A stretch of DNA of 19,448 nucleotides from assembly GCA_000697335.1 (NCBI GenBank), contig JNEM01015943.1, positions 1-19,448 of the forward strand, read 5' to 3'. A program made the position numbers and the translations under genes. Shown here in pieces: positions 1 to 11,902 of this stretch (position 1 is its first letter; every line of letters starts with the position of its first letter). The stretch is from Conidiobolus incongruus B7586. Its lineage: Eukaryota; Entomophthoromycota; Entomophthoromycetes; Entomophthorales; Conidiobolaceae. The notes under the pieces were generated by a model. The model was not told the DNA's origin. It did not search any database and saw only the letters and a program-made list of their open reading frames with translations.

Positions 1-370
1 TATATATATATATATATATTTTATAATTTAATTAAATATAAATTATATAATTAATTTATACTTTTATAACTAAATTAATTATATAAATATTATTGAATTA
101 TTTAATAAATTGGTTTTTTTTCTTTCAATTTTTATTATTTTTTATTTTTTATATCATTTCTAAAATTGAAAGTATATTATATTAATATTATAATATATTG
201 GTGCTATCTACTATAAATCTAATATATTAGTGATTTATCTTAATTTGAAGCTTAATTAAACTTTGTTTATATTTATATATTATAATTATATTATAGTATT
301 ATATTTTATATTATATTACTTTTATATTAAATTTTCCCTTATATTATATGAATATCTTACCACTATATAT
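1..370 (+). repeat. 5' LTR of the chromovirus (left edge possibly truncated)
   Basis: This stretch aligns with 6630-6981 over some 320 bases. Shared blocks include the run around 40-100 (matching 6650-6710), the AAGCTTAATTAAACTTT segment (247-265 and 6862-6880) and the ending TTACCACTATA (357-367 and 6971-6981). A (TA)n run at 364-381 blurs the LTR/interior boundary, and the (TA)n run at 1-20 lies at the window edge, so the true 5' end is not certain. Confidence 0.8.
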
Positions 371-2429
371 ATATATATATAATAGCAATAATAAAACTAT
401 TAAAAACCTATTAAAAACTAATAATTATTTTTATTAAATCTATTTATTATTATTTTATATTTGATTTAAAATTTATTTTACTTAAATTTAATATTATACA
501 TTATAATATCTCTAAAAAAAAATAACCTTATATTAATTTAATAAAGGTAGTAGTTTAAATATTAAGTAAATCAAAAACTTTAATTTTTAAGAGTTTATTA
601 CCTTATAAAAAACTTATAATAAATAACTTTTAATTGAGAAAAATATAACTTAAAAAGCTTAAATCTGATAAACTAACTATTTTACTATTTTTTATATATC
701 AAATCATTTATTTAGTATTTTTAATAATAAATTAACCACTTATGATAATTTTAAGAACCTCTATAAGCTTAAAAATTATCTTAAAAACATAAAGAATTAT
801 TTTAATTTAACTTTTAATAAAGATTTAAAGAGTATCTTTAAATTAACCATTTTATTTAGAAATATCTATTTATATTTAGTAGTTAACTTATTATAAGCTT
901 AATCTTAAAAAATCTTTAAAAGGATAATATACTATAAGAATTTAAACTTTCAAATAATTAGAAAAAGCTTTTAAAAAAAGGTATTACTTAAAAAATTAAA
1001 TTTAATTAATAAAACAAAATTTTTTTTACTTAAATAAAAAATTTCTATAAAAAATTAATTAAGAAATTTAATAAGGTATATTTAAATATATTAAATTTCA
1101 CTAAAAAAAAATAAATCTACAAATTATTATAATACTTTAATCCTCAAATAAAACTCTAATTAGTTAATAAAGAATATTTTTAAGATTAGGTTTTTTTTTA
1201 ATATTTATACTATAGTAATTATAATTAATAATATCTTTTATTTTATAATTATATCTTTTTATCTTAAGAATTAATTTTTTAAAACTTATTTTAACCTACT
1301 TAAATCTTAAACGATAAGTATTTCTGCTTTAAAACTTTATGAGAAAACCTTTAATAAAAATATTAAAGCTTATTTAAAATTAAGTAACAATTGCTATTAT
1401 TATCAAAAAATTTAAGTTAATTATAAAATTAATAAATATCTTTTAAAAAATAATATTTGTTTAATTATTAATTATTTTAATTTACTAACTATAAATCAAA
1501 TTTGAATAATATTAATATAATCTTAAAATCATTTTTTTTAAAATTAGTTAACAAATTTTAATTTAATTCATAAAAGCTTTAATAAACTAATGATTCCACA
1601 AATTAAATTATATATACTAGAGAAATCTAATTAATTAAACTATTAGAAACTAAAAATATTCTAATATTTAATTTATTTTATAATTCTTTATCATTAACTA
1701 TTACCCTATTGTTTATCTTAACTAAATATTTTATAAATGTACTTATTAATATTTTAATTGACTTTAATTGTTTTAATTATATTATTTCTTTTTTTATTAT
1801 TTTAAAACTATCTTTACTAATTTAAAATGATAGCTTAATAGTGAAATATATTAATAATTTAATAGAATGAGTATTTAATACTATATTTAAATACCTAACA
1901 CTATTTCTTAACTACTCCCAATATATTAAATTTTTAGTTAGTAATATTAATTATAATTTTATACTAGGTTAAAATTAATTTAAATATTATAGTTTTTTAT
2001 TTATAAATATTATTTTAAAAATTAACAAAATTATTTCTTTTATATTCTAAAGAAAATTAATAAAATTAATCTTAAAAAATTTATAATACTTTATTATAAA
2101 GCTAGAAAATACTTTATTTAATTCTAACTCTATAATTGTGTTAAATAATTTTATTATTATAAATATAAATTAATATAAAAAACTAATTAAAAACTTTAAT
2201 AATTTATAGAGATATATATTTATTTATTATTTATCTATTAATATTTCATTTCTTGGTTTTAATAAAGTTATAACTAATAACTATTGTTTATATAATATAA
2301 TAAGTTAATTTGTTAATATCTTTAAGCTTATAAGTAAATTACCTCTTATATATAATATTAAATACAAAATTAAATTTCACTTAAGTATATAATTATATTT
2401 AAAGCTTATTTACCATTTATCCTTTAAAT

Positions 2430-4890
2430 AATAAAAATATTTAAAAGAAGAAATCTAAAAATTACTTGAAAATAAATATATTAAACCTTTTACCTCACTA
2501 TAAAAATCTTTAATTTTTTTATATAAAAAGTTAATGGTAGTTAAAGATTATATAATAATAATTATATTTTAAATTTTAAAACTATTAAAGATTAAACCTT
2601 ATTATTAAACTTATATGATATTAAAGATAAGTTACTTAAATTAATTATATTTATTAAATTAAATGTTAGAAATAATTACTATAATATTAAAATTAAAGGA
2701 AATTCTATTTTTTAATTACTTTTAATATTTTATTAAGCTACTATAAATTTACTATTATAAACTTTAGATTATATAATACCTTTACAACTTTTACTTAATT
2801 CATCAATTTTTTTAACTTTGTTTTTAATAACTTTATTATTATTTACCTTGATAATATTTTAATCTATTTAAAAATTAAAGAAAAATATATTTAATATATT
2901 AATTAAATTTTACAAATTATTTAAGAATATAAACTATCTTTAAAACTATTTAAAATATATTTTTAATGTTTTTTCTAGCTTTTTCTATAATTAAATTATT
3001 TTTTTCTTAAAAAATTAATATTAATTTAATTAAATTTAATAATGTAAAAGGTTTTACTCTATTTATAAACAAAAATTAACTTATGTTTATACTTAAATTA
3101 TTAAATTACTTTAAAGATTTTATTGATTTTTTTATAAAAATAATAAGCTTTTTAAATAATCTTTTAAGAAAAAACTTTCTTTTTTAATAAACCCTATTAT
3201 ATATTTTTTGCATAAATATTTTAATTTCTATATTACTAATATTCTCACTTTATTTATTTTTAATCTTAAATTACCTATTATTATTTTTATTGACTTTAAT
3301 TCTTTTATAATTAATAAATAATTAATTTAATCTGAATTTAGTTTATATTTTATCTTTTAACTATAAAATAAAATAATGAATAAAGGAGAATAAGTTCAGT
3401 TTAACTTTGTAAATGTTATCTTAAAGTTAATAATATTTTAGTTAAAGAAAATGAAACTAGCTGAATTAAAATATTTAGTTTATAAATAAAAACTCTTTAC
3501 TTTAGTTGATATAATCAAAAATCACTTATATTTCTTGTTTTACAATCTTTACTTAATATTTACAAACTATAAATTACTTATTTAGTTAAATATTTAAAAG
3601 TATTTATTAAGAAAATAAGTTAAATAAATTAAAATTATCTAAGCTTATTTTTTTTTATTTAATATCTTTTAGGTTAATAAAATTATATTATAGATACCTT
3701 GTTAAAAAATCTTATATACTTATCTTTTTATTTTAATTATAAAAACCCAGCAAATATTAACATAATGATTATTAATAAAGGAAATAAAGAATTTATTAAA
3801 TTATTTTAAGAATTATTATTAAATAATAATTTCTTTATTTTAGTTAAAGAAAAACTCTTTAAATTATTACAAAACTAATTAAAATATATTAAAAAGTTTA
3901 AAATTATTAATAATTTATTATATTATCATATTTATTTATATGTCTTTAATATTTTTAAGATTCAATAAGCAATATTTAATGAATAATATAATTTATCTAT
4001 TAAAAAACATTAAAACTAGTTAAAAACTGATAAATGGATTAAAATAAAATATTACTAACTTTCTTTAATTAAATTGATTTAGAAATACACTAATACCTGT
4101 AATATATGTTGAATAATTAAATATAATACCTAATTAAAATATAGTAAACTTATTCCTTTATAAGTTTTTAATATAACTTAATAGTAAATCTAACTTGATT
4201 TCATAGAAATTTGTAAATCAACAAATAGTTATAATAACTTATTAATTGTAATTGATTTATTTTTTAAATATGTTTATTTTAATCTTTATTTCAAAACTTC
4301 TATAGTTAAAGATATTATATAATTATTATTTTTTAATATCTTTACCTATCATAAAATTTTATAAACTATTATATCTAATAAAGATATATAATTTAACTCT
4401 TTATTTTAAAAGTTACTATCTTTTTCCTTTAAGGTTAATCTAACTATATTTGTTATAAATTATTATTCAACTAATAAACTTGTTAAAATAATTATTAAAC
4501 CTTAAAACCAATGATTAAAGCTTATATTAACATTAATCAGTTAAATTAAAATATTTATATCTACTAACTTTAATATTTATTCAATATCGTTATTAATAAA
4601 TCAATAGGTTTTAACTTTTATTTCATTCATTATAACAAATATTTTAATTTAATAATTGTTTTAAAATTATAAATCAATTTATCTTTAGATATTATTGAAT
4701 TTTAATTTAATATCAAATATATTAATTCTTTTATTAAATTTAACTTGGAAAAAAATTAAAGGATTAAAAAATAATAATATTTAAATATATTTAGTAATCC
4801 TTTTAAATATAAAATTAGTATGTTTGTATATTTAAAATATTCTACCCTAAAACCTATCTTATTTAAATTTACCTTAAATCTAAAATATTT
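2430..4890 (+). other. Fossil pol region of the chromovirus (RT, RNase H, integrase)
   Basis: The region is recognised by ordered weak matches to Ty3/Gypsy Pol. At 2450-2490 it resembles the RT entry segment (the stretch ending in the family's ...PSTSPW). At 2838-2870 it resembles the YLDDILIY catalytic core. At 3274-3310 it resembles the start of RNase H. Around 4080-4110 it resembles the integrase zinc-finger cysteines. Around 4190-4280 it resembles the integrase core start (the family's DFI..LP.S.GY..ILVVVDR). Around 4460-4640 it resembles the YHPQTDGQ to AEFAYNN segment. At 4740-4890 it resembles the post-integrase GDxVWL / RPSKKLD / LGPF tether. The region is heavily interrupted and non-functional. 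The mariner at 4908 begins just after the LGPF-like segment. Confidence 0.75.
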
Positions 4891-4907
4891 ATTATTACTA
4901 TAGAATT

Positions 4908-6088
4908 AAAAAAATAGGAAATTTTTTAATTTTTATTTTTCAAACATATTATTAATTTTAAATGAAAAAATATATATAAAATAAATAGGAAAATAAATAG
5001 TTCTGAATTATATATATATAATAATTTTGTTGATTAAAAAATTAATTTTTTAAAATTAGTTATATAATTTAATTATACTTAAACTAAATAATAACTATCA
5101 AAAGTTGTTTATTTTAATATCAATAAAATTTAACCTTAAACCCTTTGAAATTATTTAAAATTTACAAGCAGCTTTTATTAATAAAGTATTATCTAAATCA
5201 ATAATTTATCACTAGGTAAATTACTTTAAAGCTAAGAGAGAAACTACCCAAAACCTGCTAAAATCTAGAAGTTTAATTTCAACTATTACTCTTCTAATTA
5301 TTAATAAAATAAAAAATTATATTAAAAAGCACCTTTTTATTTCAGCTAAAGAACTATTAAAACATTTTAATATTAGTTATATAAGTATTTTATATATATT
5401 AAAGTTTAAATTTAAATTAATTAATAAAAGTGTAAAATAGGTATCTTATAATTTAACTAAAGCTTAAAAAAAAGCTAGAGTAGCTATTGCTAAACAAAAC
5501 TTACTAAGGTATAGCTAGAAACCAAAGCTTTTACAATAAATTATTATAAATGATGAATCTTAGATTTTTTTATATAATCCTTTGTTAAAATATAAATCAA
5601 GGTGTTAAATTAAGCTAAATCAACCCTTTTTATAAATTTCTTTAAATAAACATTATTAATAAGTGAATGTTAATTATTATAATTGACTATAATAACATAT
5701 GCTATTTTCATTTAGTTTTTAAAAAAAGATTAATTAATAGTAAACTTTATATTTCTTTTTTAAATAAAATTATTTCTAATTGGTATTCTTAATATAATAT
5801 AAAAAACATATTATTTTGCATGATAATTGCAAAATATATAAATCTAAAATTATAACAATCTATTTAATTAAAAATAACTGGAAAAAATTACCACATCTAA
5901 TATATTTGTTAGATTATAACCTATATGATTATAATTGCTTTAGGCAATTAAAAAACCAGCTTACAAAAAAGAAAACTTCTGAAAAAAAATTTAATTAGTT
6001 TGTGAAACATTAAATTTTTAGTTTTTAATAAAAGAATTATTTTCTAAGTGTTAGATTTTTGCTAAAAATATAGCAAAAAGTTATTAGA
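4908..6088 (+). mobile_element. Mariner (DD34D) DNA transposon, copy A, nested in the chromovirus
   Basis: About 1.18 kb, the normal mariner size. The left terminal region (about 4908-5000) is matched by the inverted right end of copy B (8080-8178) and directly by copy C (18335-18425); all contain a TTTCAAAYATATTA block. Its right end (about 6064-6088) matches the left ends of B and D and carries an AAATATAGCAAAAAG block, the inverse of the TTTGCCATATTT-like tip at the other end of the family. The interior encodes a decayed transposase. The flanking chromovirus sequence resumes on the right with the same coding order, so this is an insertion and not a chance neighbour. Exact ends are good to about 10 bases; the TA target duplication is not cleanly resolvable in this AT-rich context. 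Confidence 0.8.
5165..5998 (+). pseudogene. Mariner transposase (copy A), decayed, single frame
   Basis: One reading frame runs unshifted from about 5165 to the stop at 5996-5998 (about 277 codons, missing only the extreme N-terminus). It reads through N-terminal HTH-like segments (the KRET block near 5235, and SAKELLKHFNIS at 5342-5377), then the mariner WVPHxLT-type motif (VSYNLTKA from 5441), the first catalytic Asp in DES at 5552, the second Asp in HDN at 5822 (spacing 89) and the third Asp at 5927 (spacing 34). This DDx34D pattern defines mariner. About 20 premature stops are present, nearly all TAA/TAG, several exactly where Trp or Gln is expected (for example before VSYNL and after DES). 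The last 60 codons (5816-5998) remain open and hold the second and third Asp. It is inactive. Confidence 0.8.
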
Positions 6089-6239
6089 AATAATAGATAT
6101 TATTAATTTTATATTATATATTTATTTTTACTTTTTATATATTAAAATGTTTATTTTTTTCAATTATAAAAAACACCTATTATTTAAATTACAAAGTAAT
6201 ATTATATTATAATCCCTATATAATTTAGTTTACTAATTT

Positions 6240-6560
6240 AAATTTTGAAAATATTATCTTAGAATTATGTTTAATTTTTAAAATCAACTTTACCTTTTAT
6301 ATATTTAAAATCAAACCTTATTTTGAAGATTTTAATATTTTTTCTAATTAATTAAAAGCTTTAAAACTAAATTTAATTATTAATTAAAATAAAGAAATAA
6401 AATACTATATTAATTACATAATTAAATCTAAATTTATTAGGAATAAGGTTTATTTTTATATAAAATAGATAGGTTATCTTAATAAAGAAGTTATATAAGA
6501 ACCCTTAGAAAATATTAAGAATATTTTAGCTTATTATACTTATTTATAAAAATTTAAAAA
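6240..6560 (+). other. Fossil post-integrase tail and chromodomain of the chromovirus
   Basis: After the mariner, the chromovirus reading resumes. Around 6240-6330 it resembles the family's LP..MKIHPVFHVSLLKPY segment, and around 6390-6560 it resembles a chromodomain, with the typical order of an EEILDSR-like start, a G(K)LxYxVKWxGY core near 6440-6475 and a WEPxENLKN-like block near 6495-6525. In intact chromoviruses this domain guides integration to modified chromatin. It is broken here and is useful only for classifying the element. Confidence 0.75.
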
Positions 6561-6598
6561 GTAATTTTTTTTAAGAAATTTATTAAGGCAATATTAAG

Positions 6599-6981
6599 TG
6601 ATTAGTTTTTTTTAAATTCTTATATATATTTTTTTATAATTCAATTAACTATAAATTATATAATTAATTTATATTTTTATAACTAAATTAATTATATAAA
6701 TAATATTAATTTATTTAATAAACTAGGTTTTTTTTTCTCTTAATTCTTACTATTCTTTATCTTTTATATTATTTTTAAGATTGAGATTTATTTTATCAAT
6801 ATTATAATATATTAATATTACTTATTATAAATTTTATATATTTGTAACTTATGTTAATTTGAAGCTTAATTAAACTTTTTTTATATTTGTATATTATAAT
6901 TATATTATAGTATTACACTCTATATTATATTATTTTTATATTAAATTTTCCTCTATATTATATTAGTATTTTACCACTATA
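6599..6981 (+). repeat. 3' LTR of the chromovirus
   Basis: Direct repeat of the 5' LTR. A plausible start is the TG at 6599, just after a short purine-rich patch (AAGGCAATATTAAG, 6585-6598) in the usual polypurine-tract place, and directly downstream of the chromodomain relic. It ends near TTACCACTATA at 6981. Mariner copy B begins within a few bases of this end. Confidence 0.8.
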
Positions 6982-6984
6982 CTT

Positions 6985-8178
6985 ACAAATCTCTTCTATT
7001 ATTATCAATCCTTTTTTATACTTTTAATAAGCTTTTAATATTTAAAAAATAATTCTTTTTATTAAAAACTAAAAACTAATATTTTATAAAATTTAATTTT
7101 TTTATAAAGATTTTTTTTCTTATAAGCTATTTTTTAATTATTTAAAATAATTATATTTATATAGGTTATAATCAAGTAAATATATTAGATATAATAATTC
7201 TTTCTAGTTTATTTATATAAAAAATCTTTTATAGCATTAGTTTATATATTTTGTAGTTTTTAATCAAAATTATAGATTTTTTTAATTTATATTCAAAATA
7301 TTATTTAAAAAATATTTTGTTTAAAAAACTAATAAATAATTTATTAATAATTAATATTTTTTGAGTTATTAGATAAGAAAACTATATAACATTATATTTT
7401 ATGTTAATAATTAATATTTGCTTATATTAAAATATTTATTAATTAAAATTTATAAAAGGGATTAATTTAGCTTAACCTAAAATTTTATTTTAAGATAAAG
7501 GATTATATAAAGGAATTTAAAATTTATCAATTATAAGCATTTACTATAAAAACCTTGGTTGTTGGTTATAACTTAATAAGTTTAGTTTAGCTATAGTTAT
7601 TTTAGTTTTTTTAAGCTTTTATTAAATTATAAAGTATTTATTTTATATTTTTATTAATTAATTTTAATTTGAGATTAAGAATATATAAAATATTTATATT
7701 ATTAATATTAAATTGCTTTGATAATTTATTAACTAAAATAAAAGGATTGTTGTTAATAAATCTTTTTATTTTACTAATAAATAAAAAAAATAACAATAAA
7801 AATTAAATTTCTCAATTTTAATAATTATAAATAATATTATTTCTAGCTTTAAAATTACAAATCTAATAATATATGGTAATTTTAAACAAAGAACTATCTT
7901 TATAAACTTTTTGTGAATTTTAGATGATTTTTAAAGGGTTTATGGTTAAGTTTTAAAAATATAAAAATAAAAACCTTTTTATAATTATTATCTAGTTTAT
8001 ATATGATTAAATTTAACTTTAAATTTTAAAATCAAAATATTTTAAAAATAAAATAATTAAAATTAAAAATATATATGATATGAAAATATTCATTTTCCTA
8101 TCTATTTTATATATAAATAATTTTTCAAAATATATAATATGTTTGAAAGATCAGAAAGTAAAATATGGCAAATTTTTT
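6985..8178 (-). mobile_element. Mariner DNA transposon, copy B, inverted relative to copy A
   Basis: Read on the minus strand, this segment aligns with copy A along its length. The 5' terminal region is at 8178-8080 (TTTGCCATATTTTAC tip, then CTTTCAAACATATTAT). The transposase relic runs about 7912-7090, and the 3' end lies near 6990-7040. The HTH, DES and C-terminal blocks all have recognisable counterparts. It is more decayed than A, with many in-frame stops and probable small indels. It lies flush against the 3' LTR, suggesting insertion at or next to the LTR edge. Together with A it places two inverted mariner copies around the chromodomain and 3' LTR segment. Confidence 0.75.
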
Positions 8179-9228
8179 ATATATTTATATTAATAACATA
8201 TAGTTAGAAATAAATTAAAAGGTTTCACCAAATAAGATGAAAATATTTAATTATAAACCAGATTTTTTAATAAATATTTAATATTTAAAATAAAGCTCAA
8301 AGATATTTTAAAATAAAAATAACTAAATTATATTTATTTCGGTCAGTTATATTGATTATATATTAGATGCTATTGTTGATTTTTATAGATAAGATTAATT
8401 CATTAGTAAAAAATGATAGATATAATTTGTTTATAAAATAAATGACTAGATATTTGATTTCTTAATTTAAAATAATAATTTTAATTTTTTGAATAATTGA
8501 CAAGGTTATCGACCATTATATATCTTGTAATTAATTATTCACTAATAATAATTATATATAATTTAATTAATATAAAATATACTTTTAGTTAGATATTTAA
8601 TTCACTTGAGATATTAAACATAAAATTGATAATATTTTGTTTGATTAAATATAAAGTTTTAATAATTTAATATTATTAATATTTATATAAATATTTATTT
8701 TTTGCTTAGATTATATTCTAATATATGTTATATATATATAAACCATGATCAAATATTTTATTAAATAATATTAATAAATTTAATAATCACAAAGTATTCA
8801 TTATATCATTAATATTATCTTCTTTATATTGGAATTTTAATTATTTTTTTAATTATTAGCATAATTATAAAAATAGTAAGATTCAATCTAAACCGTCTAA
8901 TATAAATATTTTATTATTTTTCAAAAATATTAATACCAATATATACTTTTACTCTCAAAAATTAAATTGATTTCTAATCTCAAAATTCAAATCATATTAA
9001 TACAGAAATTATAATATATTCACATTCATAGGTTTATCTCAAATATATAGTTAAAATATAATTTTTCTCATTAATCCAGAAAAAATATAAAAATTGAAAT
9101 CTTTTTAATCAAATTAGCTTGTGATATTTATTTCAATTTGTATGATTTCTTGATTCAGTTATGATTGGCGTTATATTTAAAAAATATATGTTTAAACAAT
9201 GCAAAAAAATTAACTTATCAGGATAAAA
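8179..9228. other. AT-rich spacer upstream of the first ADH gene
   Basis: No reading frame, RNA gene or element relic can be supported. Unlike the transposons, CpA is common here (for example 8881-8940), which suggests that this is single-copy DNA. The part nearest the gene probably holds the upstream promoter; an ATTGG (inverted CCAAT) lies at 9164-9168. Confidence 0.6.
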
Positions 9229-9358
9229 GGATATATATTTTGCACAACCCTGAATCTATTTAAATTAATTTATTCGGAAAATTAATGACGTAGTTGAAAA
9301 CAAAATTATTTAATACCTTTGCACTATTTTAAAATTACTTTTAAATCATATTTCAATA
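9164..9358 (+). promoter_or_regulatory. Probable promoter of the first ADH gene
   Basis: An inverted CCAAT pentamer is at 9164-9168. A TATA-like GATAAAAGGATATATAT lies at 9222-9238, about 120 bases before the ATG. The start codon context is CAATA-ATG, with A at -3, as favoured in fungi. Short AT-rich motifs are expected by chance in this composition, so this is a weak call resting mostly on position. Confidence 0.35.
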
Positions 9359-10411
9359 ATGAGTGATGGTAAATATAACGAAATCAAAGCTTGGGCTTGC
9401 CATGGAAAAGGCGAAAAAATTGTTTCTTTCACTTACAAACCCAGACCAATTGGTGAAAACGATGTAGAAATCGAAATTTCTCACTGTGGCATTTGTGGTA
9501 GTGATCTTCATACTATGGATAGCGGTTGGGGACCTGCTGACTACCCAGTTGTTACTGGTCACGAAATTATCGGAACTGTTACTGCTATTGGATCCAAAGT
9601 TTCACATATTAAAGTAGGCGATCGAGTTGGTGTTGGCGCTCAGGTTGGAGCATGTTTAGATAGTGATTGTGAATTTTGTTCTAAGAAAAAGGATGCTCTA
9701 TGTCCTCGTAGAGTTGGTACCTATGATGACAGATGGCCTGACAATGGGAAGGCATATGGAGGTTATGCTGAAGCAATTCGTGTTCAGAGCAATTTTGCTT
9801 TTAAGATTCCTGACGCTCTCCCATCGGAATATGCAGCTCCTCTTATGTGTGCTGGAGTCACTGTTTTTTCACCAATGATCAAACATGATATTCAGAAAAA
9901 TGACACCGTTGGAGTTATGGGAATTGGAGGTTTAGGTCATTTAGCTTTACAGTTTGCCAACAAACTTGGTGCTAAGGTATATGCTTTATCTAGATCAGAA
10001 AATAAGAGAGAAGAGTGTTTGAAATTTGGAGCACACCACTTTGTCAACACTTCTCAACCTGAAGAAATGAAGAACTTATCTAGAAAACTTCAATTTTTGA
10101 TTGTGGCGAATAATGCAGATGATAGCCCATGGGATCAATATGTTGAACTCATTAAACCTGGCGGAAAACTCATTCTTGTTGCAGTACCTGAAAAACCAGT
10201 TCAGATTTATGCTAAAAATTTTGTGTTTAAAGATATTTCCTTGACAGGATCTTTTATTGGTTCTATTTGCGAGATTGAAAAAACTTTAGATTTTGCTGCT
10301 CAGCATAATGTTCGTCCATTGATTGAAGAGTTTCCGATGTCCAAAGTTAATGAAGGTGTTCAGCATGTGAGAGATGGTAAAGTTAGATATAGAGTAGTAC
10401 TTAAGAATTAA
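9359..10411 (+). CDS. Zinc-dependent NADP(H)-type alcohol dehydrogenase (ADH6/CAD-like), copy 1
   Basis: A 350-residue cytosolic MDR oxidoreductase, predicted to interconvert aldehydes and alcohols, probably reducing aldehydes with NADPH. The N-terminal GroES-like domain carries the catalytic zinc ligands Cys46, His68, Glu69 and Cys164, with Ser48 and His51 as the usual proton relay. Structural zinc cysteines are 99, 104, 107 and 115. The Rossmann fold has GIGGLG at 188-193. Ser211-Arg212-Ser213 with Lys216 matches the NADPH 2'-phosphate site seen in yeast ADH6, favouring NADP over NAD. The PGG loop is at 267-269. No intron, signal peptide or membrane segment is seen, and the length is normal. 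The first ATG is chosen because family homology begins right after it and -3 is A. It is about 72% identical to the gene at 16867, without gaps, but has more A/T-ending codons. The natural substrate (furfural- or cinnamaldehyde-like) cannot be read from sequence. Confidence 0.95.
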   Translation: MSDGKYNEIKAWACHGKGEKIVSFTYKPRPIGENDVEIEISHCGICGSDLHTMDSGWGPADYPVVTGHEIIGTVTAIGSKVSHIKVGDRVGVGAQVGACLDSDCEFCSKKKDALCPRRVGTYDDRWPDNGKAYGGYAEAIRVQSNFAFKIPDALPSEYAAPLMCAGVTVFSPMIKHDIQKNDTVGVMGIGGLGHLALQFANKLGAKVYALSRSENKREECLKFGAHHFVNTSQPEEMKNLSRKLQFLIVANNADDSPWDQYVELIKPGGKLILVAVPEKPVQIYAKNFVFKDISLTGSFIGSICEIEKTLDFAAQHNVRPLIEEFPMSKVNEGVQHVRDGKVRYRVVLKN

Positions 10412-10447
10412 TTATAGTTCATTTCAAAGGATTTTTCAAATAATATT

Positions 10448-10453
10448 AATAAA
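10448..10453 (+). terminator. Possible polyadenylation signal (AATAAA) of ADH copy 1
   Basis: AATAAA lies 37 bases after the stop codon, a reasonable place for a fungal 3' end signal. The motif is frequent by chance in this AT-rich DNA, so it is only suggestive. Confidence 0.3.
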
Positions 10454-11284
10454 TATTCAATTAAATGGACTATATAACAAATCGTTGATCATTGAAAATG
10501 CGTTTGTGCCAAATTTTATAAGAGATATATACAATATTTTTAATTATAATCAAATTATTCAATCATTTTCTCATACTCTTATTTTGACAAAAATTAACAT
10601 TAACTAATAGATAATTTTTGTCATCGAGTTTATATTATATTAATTGTATGTTTTTTCTAAAAAATACGAATTTATCTGCCTTGGGTAGAATTTAAAAAAG
10701 AAATATAATTCTGAATATTATTTTTAACTCTTTGTATTGAATAGGTTAAAAGGTTAATTAAAAATGTCATTCTAATTAAGGGTTTATTTTTTCCAACCAA
10801 ACCAAATATTGAAAAAGATTTGATTTATTTGGATTATTAAATATTAGTGAATTGTATATAAAGATACATACCTTATTATTAATATTAATATCAAAAGTTA
10901 CAATACCTATTTTTATAAATAAATATCTTTGTTTAAAATTAATTATAATTTAATATTTTATTTTAAACTTTAATATGCTTAATTGAAATATATTTAGAAA
11001 TTCTCAAATAATTGATAATATCTTATAATTACTCGTTTTTCATAATTTAGATTTTATATAAAATATTATAATATTTTATATTAATTTTTCAAATTGAGTT
11101 ATATATGTATTAGTTTAATATTATAGTAATAAGACTTTATCTAGTAATTCAGTTAATATGAAATTTTTGAATATTATTATAATTAAATAATGATATTATT
11201 TTAAAATAAAACCTAATTATAATTCTTAATATATAAATTTTAAAATTAATAAACAATATAAAATTTATATTCTCTTATACTATT
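10454..11284. other. AT-rich spacer downstream of ADH copy 1
   Basis: No supported gene or repeat. Both strands are closed by frequent stops. It ends where sequence matching the mariner 3' end begins (about 11285). Confidence 0.55.
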
Positions 11285-11902
11285 AATAACTTTTTGCCAT
11301 ATTATTAACAAGCTTCTAATATTTAAAAAATGTTATTTTTAATTAAAAGCTGAAATTTGATATTTTATCAACCAAAATAACTTATTTACAAAAATATTTT
11401 ATATATATATATACTTTTAATTAAATTAAAGAATTATAAATATATAGGTTCTAATTTAATAAATATATTGAATATGGTATTTCTTTAGTTTTATATAAAT
11501 ATATTTTTATAAATTGATATATTTTATAGTTATAATGTTAATTAAAAATGATTTCTTTAAATAATATACCTTATTGTTAATTTATCATAGTTGAATATTG
11601 AAATTAATAAACTATATATTATTATTATCTATTATATTATTTAATATTATTATTAAATTTAATATCTATTTATAAAAGTTTATAAGTAAATTATTTTAAC
11701 TAAACCTAATATTTTTTGAGTAAAATATTATATAAAATTATTTAAGGTTTATCAAATATAATGATTTAATTAAAAACCTTTATTTTTGATTAAATATAAA
11801 TAATTTTATCTAGTTATAATTAATTTTTTTTATAATTAATATTAATTTTATTTAATAATCTCTTAATTAAAATAAAATAATATATTTTATATAATATTTA
11901 TA

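Larger units (their letters stand above)
1..6981 (+). mobile_element. Chromovirus (Ty3/Gypsy LTR retroelement with chromodomain), broken fossil
   Basis: Two similar flanking repeats (about 1-370 and 6599-6981) bound an interior that still resembles, in the usual Ty3/Gypsy order, Gag (possible knuckle-like patch near 1390), reverse transcriptase (about 2430-2960), RNase H (about 3240-3620), integrase (about 3890-4890) and a C-terminal chromodomain (about 6390-6560). Without the nested mariner at 4908-6088 the element is about 5.8 kb, a normal chromovirus size. It is thoroughly broken, with dozens of interruptions and no long open frame. The left edge may be cut by the window start, so no target-site duplication can be checked. 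The two LTRs differ at roughly 13% of positions by eye, mostly transitions. That would suggest an old insertion, but RIP-like mutation probably inflates the figure, so it is not a clock. The element predates the mariner lying inside it. Confidence 0.85.

Noticed and set aside
5816-5998. An independent 60-residue host gene
   Set aside because: It is the in-frame C-terminal part of the mariner transposase relic, with matching motif spacing.
9353-9878. Short open frames overlapping the first ADH gene (9353-9562 minus, 9663-9878 plus)
   Set aside because: They are alternative-frame readings of a well-supported coding gene, with no motif of their own.
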